A stretch of DNA of 64,000 nucleotides. Origin: Astragalus membranaceus. Taxonomy: Eukaryota; Streptophyta; Magnoliopsida; Fabales; Fabaceae. The position numbers and the translations under genes were made by a program. Below the pieces are notes generated by a model, which was not told where the DNA came from, made no database searches, and saw only the letters and a program-made list of their open reading frames with translations. Location of the stretch: NCBI GenBank assembly GCA_039519185.1, contig CM076847.1, forward strand, positions 23,185,251-23,249,250, written 5' to 3'. Positions 57,186 through 64,000 of this stretch are shown one piece after another; position 1 is the first letter of the stretch, and each line of letters starts with the position of its first letter.

Positions 57186-59202
57186 TCAGGGGGCAATGAC
57201 ATCGAAGTCAACCCCGTTGGAGTGGTATTTGACGATCCTCCCTTCTCGAACATCATGATCAAACCGAAGGACGCTCGACTCGAGAATGGCTTGCGGATAC
57301 AAACACTGAACATGACCGATTGCCTTATCGTAGGCAGCATAAGAAAAGTCTATAGCCTGCCCGGCCACCACCTGCACCTTGGTCTCGGCCTCCTCCTTCA
57401 GTCTCTTCATACCTTCTAGTTCAGATTGAAGCTCCTCTACCCTCCTCTTGTACTCATCCCTCTCAGCAGTGACCTCCGCCCGGTCTTTCTGGTAGTGGCG
57501 AGCGACCTCTTTGGCCCGGCGAGCGGATTCCAAAGCTTCGCGAAGATCTTCTTGGAGTCGGTTCTTATCCAACGCAAGCTGATACCTTTCCTCGCTCAAC
57601 CCTACATAAAGGAAAAAACAACACAACATGGATCAAGAAGCCAAACTACAGATATGTCAAAAACTTAAAGAAATAAATCAAGAGAATCACCTGAATGAGG
57701 TCCGCTTCCCCTCTCAGCTCCCCACTTTGCATGCAGACTCTCCCCAGCCTTGACCATACGCATGGCAAGTTCGAAAGGGTGCTCCCAGAGGTGGTCACGC
57801 TCTTGCGCAGTAAAGCTAATTTCACCCTCCTCTGTATCCTCAGGGGAGGGGCGCCTGGCAGGGGAAGAACCATCAGCAGGAGGAGAGCGCTGGACACGAC
57901 TTTTCTTGCGCTTGGAATGGCTTTGGCCCCCCAAGTTGGTAGAACCAATTGGCGCCCCAGAGAGATCTTTGGCAGCCCGACTTGGCGCCCCCAGGCTCAG
58001 ACGAAGTCCTATGGAGGGACGGACAGGAGCTGACGCTGCAGGAACCGGACTACTCGCCTCATCAGCTTCGAAACCTAGAGGTTTTTTCCTCCCGGCCCCA
58101 GAGGCCAATTCATCGAAAGAAAGTGGAGCGGCCATCCTATCTGTAAAACAACAATGAAACGAATCAGCAACAGAAGCAAAGTGTTAAATGGAGAAAATAA
58201 AGGCACACCAATCCAAATAAGCGACCTAAGAGCTCAACAGCCTCGGGAATCGTTGAGGACTTGGATAGTTCGCCACACAAAATCTTTTGAGGCGTAGTGG
58301 ACAAGCGGATGACGATCCTCCTAAGCATATTCAAAGCCCTCAGCTGGGAAACTGATAACTCAGACGGAAGGACGCGATAAGACCGAGAGGTGAGATCAGC
58401 ATCAGCATTACACCACCCGAAATGAAACTTATCTCGGATGAAACACCCTTGTTCATCAAAAAAGCACATGCTATCAACAGCCTTTGGACTAGAGGGGACG
58501 AGGTAAAAATACTTAAATCTCCAGTCATGCTGATTATCCGAATAGACCTGAAAGAAAGCAGAGCTAGCCCGACATTTCAAGTGTACGAACTCGTAACGAG
58601 TGATGCCGCCTGAAGACTCTCGACGACGCTGCACCTAGAAAATATTCAAGAAGACCCTCAAGTTGCACTTCCTTTGTAGGACTCTCATCACCAGTTCGAA
58701 TCACTTCACGAAGCACCATGAGTTTGGGTTGAGTTGAGATGGAGCTATCTGGAAGTGGTTTAAGATTTCCAGTTGAAACGGTGTGAAGATGGGAGAAACC
58801 CGCACCTTATAGATCACGCTATGAAACATCATGAATTTCCGGGCATCAGGAACCCTGCACACTCTATCATTGGGGTCGACCGCCTCAACCCGCCAGTCGC
58901 CTCCCACTAAGTCTTGCAGGTAGCGGGGGGGGGGGCTCTTTCCTTGGAAGGTAGAAACTTCTAGTGGAGTGAACAGTACGAGCAACCCAGTCATAATTTA
59001 AACCACCAATCTCCTCCACTTCGTGCTCAAAGGGCAAGTCATCATCAGAAGTGGTAACGATAAAACCAGGGGCGTCCACGCCCTCCGAAGGCAAGATATC
59101 GTCATCTACCGCCGACGCCTCTCCCTCCACCGCCTGCCTCGCAGTAAGGGCGGGACCAGGGTACCCCCCGTTCACCCGGGCTGTCTCCTTCGTCCTTGCC
59201 AT
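57186..59202 (-). pseudogene. Antisense ORF of member 2 (Transposase_28/putative gypsy type domain plus coiled coil), spliced
   Basis: On the minus strand: acceptor CCTGCAG at 59217-59211, ATG at 59202 (MARTKETARVNGGYPG), an acidic N-terminus, then after a shift in a C10-11 run (58924-58934) the domain with FTPFQLEILNHFQIAPSQLNPNSWCF, matching PF04195 (putative gypsy type transposon). It continues through stops at 58701 and about 58635 to RWRFKYFYLV-like DWRFKYFYLVPSS (58535) and ELLGRLFG (58215). A second segment 58135-57691 is basic/Ser/Pro-rich (SHSKRKKSRV). A good intron (57690-57602, GT/AG) joins it to the last exon 57601-57186: a long coiled coil and the end KYHSNGVDFDVIAP. Antisense ORFs with this domain are known in Tat-lineage elements; their function is unknown. 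Here it is decayed. Confidence 0.75.
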
Positions 59203-59559
59203 CTCTCAACCTGCAGGACAGGGGGCAGAACAAGTAGTTACGAGACAAACAACAAAAACTTGTAGACAACCCCCTCTCCTGAGGATGGAGACTTCCACAA
59301 AACCAGACATGCTCGAAAACAAGAAAGCTATGAATAAAAGCTAAGGGTCAACCCGAATTACCTTAGTAAGTGAGAATCGACGAAGATCGCGAAAATGTTG
59401 AACAAACTCTGGTGAGAACAGAAGGAGCAATATCCCTTGGTGCTAAGCAAGCCCTGAAATATCATAGAAAAGAAAACAGGCTAAGAAACGGGACAAGCAA
59501 AACAAAAATAAAGCAGAGTGCCAAGCACACGTCCACACAAGCTGGCACACTAGAGGGCG

Positions 59560-60430
59560 CCTGGCCAGGAGGGCGCCTGGCAGACAAAGCACCCATGAGG
59601 GCGCCTGGCAAAAAAGCGCCAAGGATAAACGCCCAAGCAGGCAGCGCCCATGAGGGCGCCAAGCCAGTCACAGGCAAAAACACCAAGGAGGGCGTGCCAA
59701 GAGGGCGTCGGATCCCCTTTGGGCGCCTAAGAGGGCGCCGAATCCCCTTCATCAAAAACTGGCGCAGACAGTGCCCCAGGGCGCCCAAGAGGGCGCCGGA
59801 TCCCCTTCATCAAAAACTGGCGCAGGCAGTGTAACATCCCGGGTCCACCACCCCAACACTATTACATCACGGTCTTTTCTACCCCCCTTGTAGAATTTTT
59901 GCCTTCCGTGGGAATCGAACCTTGCACCTGAGGCATAAGTGCAAGTTAAACACACCTCCCACTACTAATTGAGCGCGCGCTCAATTGGTAGTGGGAGGTG
60001 TGTTTAACTTGCACTTATGCCTCAGGTGCAAGGTTCGATTCCCACGGAAGGCAAAAATTCTACAAGGGGGGTAGAGAAGACGGTGATGTAATAGTGCTGG
60101 GGTGGCCAATGCGTTGGACCTGGGCTGTTACAGGCAGTGCTCCAGGGCGCCCAAGAGGGCGCCAGATCCCCCTTCGCGAAACCCCCTGCGCAGCACAACA
60201 AGGTGCCCACGGCGCCCATGCGGGCGCCAGATCCTGCGCCAAGAGGCAGCAACCCGACCAGTGCAACAAGGCGCCCACGGCGCCCATGAGGGCGCCAGAT
60301 CCTGCGCCAAGGGGCAGCAACCGGATCAACCAGTCAAGGCGCCCATGAGGGCACCAGTTCCTGCTCCAAGAGGCGGCCTCCTAGACACCATGGCAAAGCG
60401 CCCAAGGCGCCCACGAGGGCGCCATCAACA
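59560..60430. repeat. Second GGCGCC-rich repeat region of member 2, in the antisense leader intron
   Basis: Irregular copies of GGGCGCCTGGC, CCCATGAGGGCGCC and CAAGAGGGCGCC (59560-59820, 60140-60425), interrupted by the palindrome at 59830-60132. Lies between the antisense donor (60461) and acceptor (59211). Confidence 0.85.
59830..60132. mobile_element. 303-bp near-perfect palindrome with tRNA-like Pol III boxes and LTR-like ends, TSD GGCAG
   Basis: Ends TGTAACA and TGTTACA, flanked by GGCAG (59825-59829 and 60133-60137). The two halves are inverted copies with only a handful of differences plus an insertion of about 11 bases near 60107; the centre is GAGCGCGCGCTC (59971-59982). Each arm, read outward from the centre, carries GCTCAATTGGTAGTGGG (A-box-like, right arm 59979-59995) and GGTTCGATTCC (perfect B-box match, 60032-60042; left arm 59911-59921 inverted), about 50 bases apart. 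TG...CA ends with a 5-bp duplication fit a short LTR (as in Cassandra-type elements, which carry 5S promoters), while the boxes fit a tRNA-derived SINE. Neither class normally is a palindrome. Confidence 0.75.
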
Positions 60431-60460
60431 ACGCAAAAGAAAGTAGAAATCAATACTTAC

Positions 60461-60702
60461 CCGGAACAAAAGACGTTGAAACAAGTGGACTCTACTCCCT
60501 CCTCTCCTTTTTAAGGAGGTACTAAGTTGGTGACTTGATCCCTACTCCTTCATCCTCCTTGAAGGAGGCGCTAGGGTTAACAATTACTTGGTCCCTACTC
60601 CTTTCCACTCTCCAAGAAAGCGCTCAAATGATGGCTTGGTCCCTACTCCTCCACGACAATTAAAAAATGTGGACCACAAGACAAATACCCGCCTATTTAT
60701 AG
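60461..60702 (-). promoter_or_regulatory. Antisense promoter and leader exon of member 2
   Basis: The minus strand has CTATAAATAGG (60702-60692), about 200 bases of leader, then a consensus donor CCGG|GTAAGTATTG with the exon ending at 60461. The matching acceptor CCTGCAG|GTTGAGAG lies at 59211/59210, eight bases before the ATG of the antisense ORF. The intron would contain the repeat arrays. Member 3 has the same TATA and donor layout. Confidence 0.6.
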
Positions 60703-60864
60703 GAGGCAAGTGGATAAGAAAAAAGTTTACTCTTATTCTTTTTGCTTTAGAGAGCGGGAAGCCAAGGACACCATCGTCGCAAAGGTAGTGTTTCGCACGA
60801 CACCACGGATCTGGCAAATCAACGAAGACCATCAAGCCAAGACCATCCTCCAGAATAATCTTGG

Positions 60865-60877
60865 CTTGGGGGGCAAC
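60865..60877 (+). other. Polypurine tract of member 2
   Basis: CTTGGGGGGCAAC immediately before the 3' LTR TG; identical in members 1 and 3. Confidence 0.85.
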
Positions 60878-61236
60878 TGTTCTGGACTGGACCAAGAGGT
60901 CCATTTAGCAATATCAGGGGGTGCAACTAACAACAACATATGAATCAGCCCAATCAACTTGGCCCATATCCACTACATACAAGCCCGATACGCTTGGAAG
61001 GTTCAGATCGCCTCCACAAATCCGACGATCCACAACGAACAGCAATTTCCTATAAATACCGGCTCGCATAGCCATTTATACGGTACACACTATTCCCTTG
61101 CAAATTCACTAGCTTATTCTCATATTGACTTGAGCGTCGGAGTGGCTTTGCAGGTACCCCCGGGCGCTCACTGACCTCTTACCAGGGTAGCAAGAGACCT
61201 ACCAACAGCAGCCGACCAAAATACTGCTAGGTACTG

Positions 61237-61240
<4 letters not shown>
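60878..61240 (+). repeat. 3' LTR of member 2, complete (363 bp)
   Basis: Starts TGTTCTGGACTGGACC and ends GGTACTGAACA; near-identical to 52293-52634 over the shared part; followed at once by TA repeats. Confidence 0.92.

Positions 61241-61321
<81 letters not shown>
61241..61321. repeat. (TA)n microsatellite, right border
   Basis: About 80 bp of uninterrupted TA, matching the TA run before the left LTR (52281-52292) and that at 44818-44895. Confidence 0.97.
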
Positions 61322-61323
<2 letters not shown>

Positions 61324-61986
61324 CCATTTATTATTTGAATCCGATTTTTTTTAAACAAACATTATTTGAATCCTATTACTCCAAAAGCTTCGCCAAGGTT
61401 TGATTTTGATTTTGATTTTTTTTAGACAAATATTATTTGAATCCCCTTCGCTAAGGTTTGATTTTGATTGTTACTACGCATTCTTGGGTGTTCGGTAATG
61501 TTAACGATAAGGGTTTGACCATTTGGAAGAAATAAACATATAAACATGAGTGAATAGTAATGAGGAAAAATGACTATGCGTGAGAACCTGTTGTGATTTG
61601 TGAATTTGTGATTGTGATGATGAGATGAATGTGGACGTGGTGTTCATAATTGGGGAGCCTAGGAAATATGAAAAGCTTAATGGATGCTTGATTGTGTAGC
61701 CTTGAAGAATGAATTAGTGAGAGAAGACTAATAAATATTTGCAGCTTAACTAAGAACTAAGAAGTTAGAAGATTAACAGAGAGTAATATAGTGCACTTAC
61801 TAGCTAAATAGGATTGGGAAGGTGGGTTGGATTGGGTTTATTTTTTAAATCTGTTATCCGAACCAAACTAGTACGGGTTTTGACGGGTTGATTTAAAAAA
61901 AACCAGTATCTCTTTATTTTTTTTATACTATAATAATAATAATAATATCTCAACTTCTTATGTATCACAATATAGTATAATAATTT
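61322..61986. other. Spacer with a tandem duplication of about 80 bp
   Basis: The stretch at 61336-61415 (AACATTATTTGAATCC ... TTCGCCAAGGTTTGATTTTG) is repeated in diverged form at 61420-61470. The rest is A+T-rich with no gene. This is presumably the host locus on the far side of the pararetrovirus and member 2. Confidence 0.5.
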
Positions 61987-62523
61987 TGTTCTGTACATTG
62001 CAGTGTTGAGTGGACTGCAGTCGGTAGGTTTCTTGCAATGCGAGGAGCACGTCAAATAGATCCCGGAGGGGGCACCTGCAATGCCACTTCGACGCCCAAG
62101 TCTGTATTGAGAATAGAAGAGTGATTTAGCTAGGAATGAGAATGTACCTATTAATGGCAATGTGGGCCAGTATTTATAGGGATTCGTGCCCGTTGTGAAT
62201 TGTCGGATTGATAGAATTGATCTGAGCCATCCAAGTATGATAATCATAGGTGGGCTTGTATATTGTGGATATGGGCCAAAGTGATTAGGCCGATCCATGC
62301 CCAATTGCTGAATGGGCCTCTTGGTCCAGTCCAGAACAGTTGCCCCCCAAGCCGAGATTATTCAGGAGGATGGTCTTGGCTGGAAGGATTTTCCTCGATT
62401 TGCCAGACGCGATGGCTTTGTCTGCCTCGTCGGGTCGTGCAAAATGTCTTTGTTTGTGACGACAACACTTTTGCCTTTTATCTTGAAGGAAAAGAAAAGT
62501 GATCTTATTACTTTTTCCACCCA

Positions 62524-62665
62524 CTATAAATAGGTGGGTCTTCATTGTTTAGACCACATCTTCAAAATTTTGAGAGGAGTTGGGAAAGGATAAGGTTATT
62601 TTGGACAAGGCTTTTTGGGACCACGCATTTGAGTTTGGAGCAAGTTTCTTCCCTCTTTCTTTTGG
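62524..62665 (+). promoter_or_regulatory. Antisense promoter and leader exon of member 3
   Basis: CTATAAATAGG at 62524-62534, a leader of about 110 bases, then a consensus donor TTTGG|GTAAGTGCATG (exon end 62665). It has the same position relative to the polypurine tract and arrays as in member 2. The downstream antisense ORF would lie outside the window. Confidence 0.6.
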
Positions 62666-62825
62666 GTAAGTGCATGTCTTCTTTCCCCTTTCCTTCATGC
62701 AAATCGTGACCTGCTGTTTGTCTTACAAATCGGACCTTCAATTTTTAATCACCAAACCGAGACCTTGGAGCTTGAGTCACAAACCTTGGTGCCCAGCAGC
62801 CACGCCCACGACCTTGCTAGTCCAA

Positions 62826-63600
62826 ACCTTCATTTTGGCGCCCTTGGCGCCCAACAGGACGAAACCGTGACGTTGCTCAATGCAAACCGTCACCTTAGCG
62901 CCCTTGGCGCCCAGCAGCACAAGCCGTCACCATGCAAACCGTCATCTTGGCGCCTAGCCACACAAACCGTCACCTTGGCGCCCTTGGCACCCTACAACAC
63001 AAACTGTCACCTTGGCGCCCTTGGCGCCTAGCCACATAAACCATCACCTTGGAAACCGTCATCTTGGCGCCCTTGGCGCCAAGCCACATAAACTGTCACC
63101 TTGGAAATCGCCACCTTGGCGCCTAGAAACACAAACTGTCACCTTGGCGCCCTGCAGCACAAACTGTCACCTTGGCGTCTAGCCATACAAACTGTCACCT
63201 AGGCGCCCTTGGCGCCCAACAGGACGAAACCGTGACATTGCTCAATGCAACCCGTCACCTTGGCGCCATTGGCGCCCAGCAGCTCAAACGGTGACCTTGG
63301 CACCCTTGGTGCCCAGCACCACAAATCGTGACCATGGCGCCCTGCACCACAAACCATGACCTTGCTCTATGCAACCCGTCACCTTGGCGCCCAGCACTCA
63401 AACCGTGACCTTGGCGCCCAACACCACAAACCGTGACCTTGCTCTATGCAACCCGTCACCTTGGTGCCCAGCAGCTCAAACCGTGACCTTGGAGCCCTGC
63501 TCTTGCAAACTGTGAACATGGGATCCTGGCGCCCTTGGCGCCCTGTATTTGCAAACCGAGAACATAGAATCTTGGCGCCCTAGGCGTCCTTCACCAGCAA
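62826..63600. repeat. Irregular tandem array, ACCTTGGCGCCCTTGGCGCC units (member 3)
   Basis: About 20 units of 30-45 bp combining CACCTTGGCGCC, CTTGGCGCCCAGCA and CACAAACCGTCAC/GTGACCTTG. The core GGCGCC is shared with members 1 and 2, but spacers differ. Confidence 0.9.
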
Positions 63601-63719
63601 ACCTTCACCATGGAACCGTGACCTCATGGTCTCACTCCCTACTGGTGATTTTCCGCGTGTACACCTTCTCGTTGGACTTAGGATTTTTCCAGTAGACAGT
63701 CGCTAAATTTGTCTTGCTT

Positions 63720-64000
63720 TAGGCGGTTAAGTTGTCGACGCCTCTTGGGACAATTTGTAATGAAGTATACTCTGAACAGAGTTTACCATGACTCGACCTG
63801 GATAGAACTCATTATAAGGGGTCGTGACCACCAATGTCATCTTGAAGAATACCCTTGGCACAGTTTACCAGGACTCGGCCCGGATAGAACTCTCCCAACG
63901 GGTTGTGACCACGAAGGTCAGCTTGAAGTGTACCCTTGGCACAGTTTACCAGGACTCGGCCAGGATAGAACTCGCTCAAGGGGTTGTGACCACCAAGGTC
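63720..64000. repeat. Tandem array, about 81-bp unit (member 3), continues past the window
   Basis: Units begin near 63776, 63856 and 63937: CAGTTTACCAGGACTCGGCC, GGATAGAACTCGCTCAAGG, GGTTGTGACCACCAAGGTC, TTGAAGTGTACCCTTGGC. The layout (CAGTTTAxCAG, ATAgAACTCGC, GGTTGtGAC) parallels the 88-bp array of members 1 and 2, so they share an origin. Confidence 0.9.

Larger units (their letters stand above)
52293..61240 (+). mobile_element. Tat-like non-autonomous LTR retrotransposon, member 2
   Basis: LTRs 52293-52634 and 60878-61240; primer-binding site TTGGCGACCACAGTGGGA; gag; protease; first codons of RT (to about 55375); then arrays, an antisense multi-exon ORF (57186-59202), more arrays, the antisense promoter, polypurine tract and LTR. 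RT core, RNase H and integrase are absent. The left LTR lacks its first 23 bp, replaced by TA repeat; the right LTR abuts a TA microsatellite, so the insertion is in TA repeats. A palindromic 303-bp element is nested at 59830-60132. Confidence 0.9.
61987..64000 (-). mobile_element. Tat-like LTR retrotransposon, member 3 (partial; runs off the window)
   Basis: A 352-bp LTR in minus orientation (61987-62338, minus-strand start TGTTCTGGACTGGACC, end TGTACAGAACA) is followed by the family polypurine tract (GTTGCCCCCCAAG on the plus strand), a leader with TATA on the plus strand, a GGCGCC-type array, and an ~81-bp array reaching the window end. gag and the other LTR would lie to the right. It is more diverged from members 1 and 2 than they are from each other. 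Confidence 0.85.

Noticed and set aside
57222..57668. Plus-strand ORFs over the antisense exons of member 2
   Set aside because: They mirror the coiled-coil exon; the minus frame has splice sites, a stop shared with member 1 and a clear coiled coil.
59979..60060. Functional tRNA gene
   Set aside because: A- and B-box words are present, but no cloverleaf with pairing acceptor stem can be built, and the other arm has the same sequence inverted; it is a tRNA-derived repeat.
61980..62340. LTR pair between members 2 and 3
   Set aside because: The LTR at 61987 is in opposite orientation to 60878-61240 and has its own polypurine tract to the right, so it belongs to a separate element.

Overview
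The window is nuclear DNA of a flowering plant: spliced genes with GT/AG introns, high A+T spacers, and dense nested transposable elements. The mix of large Ogre-like solo LTRs, Tat-type Ty3/gypsy elements, MULEs and a caulimovirid insertion fits a dicot, and I favour a papilionoid legume; that species-level guess is inference only. All functional assignments come from reading the sequence and from family knowledge; no search was run.

Layout. 1-213 is the end of a CACTA transposon. 2222-7782 (minus) is the only intact host gene I can support: a seven-exon ACT-domain-repeat gene, best matched to ACR3, with a MULE-type MITE in intron 6 and another foldback MITE in intron 4. 8.1-14.4 kb is spacer with DNA-transposon remains (a cgatacg-rich element, a 973-bp TIR element, a 742-bp PIF/Harbinger-like MITE with TTA duplications, a foldback MITE). 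14.5-22.5 kb holds decayed Ty3/gypsy pieces, one split by a 2.57-kb solo LTR with CCGCC duplications. 22.6-28.5 kb has a broken MULE transposase and a separate 134-codon ORF split by a 3.53-kb Ogre-like solo LTR with AGGGC duplications. 28.9-33.9 kb (minus) is a LINE (L1 type) with an internal deletion.

34.57-40.28 kb (minus), 52.29-61.24 kb (plus) and 61.99 kb to the window end (minus) are three members of one non-autonomous Tat-like LTR family. They have ~365-bp LTRs and a polypurine tract next to the 3' LTR. The first two have gag and no pol core. All carry long GGCGCC-rich arrays plus a second ~81-90-bp array. Member 2 also has an antisense gene with its own TATA box and leader intron. 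Between members 1 and 2 lie a gag-only element (40.50-43.85 kb, TSD GTAAC) and a genome-length endogenous caulimovirid (44.89-52.28 kb), which sits between TA microsatellites and starts at its tRNA-Met primer-binding site.

Points most worth a second look: the antisense gene and promoter conserved in the Tat-like family; the internal duplication and reordered modules in the pararetroviral polyprotein; and a 303-bp near-perfect palindrome with tRNA-like Pol III boxes in both arms and LTR-like ends (TGTAACA/TGTTACA, TSD GGCAG) at 59830-60132.
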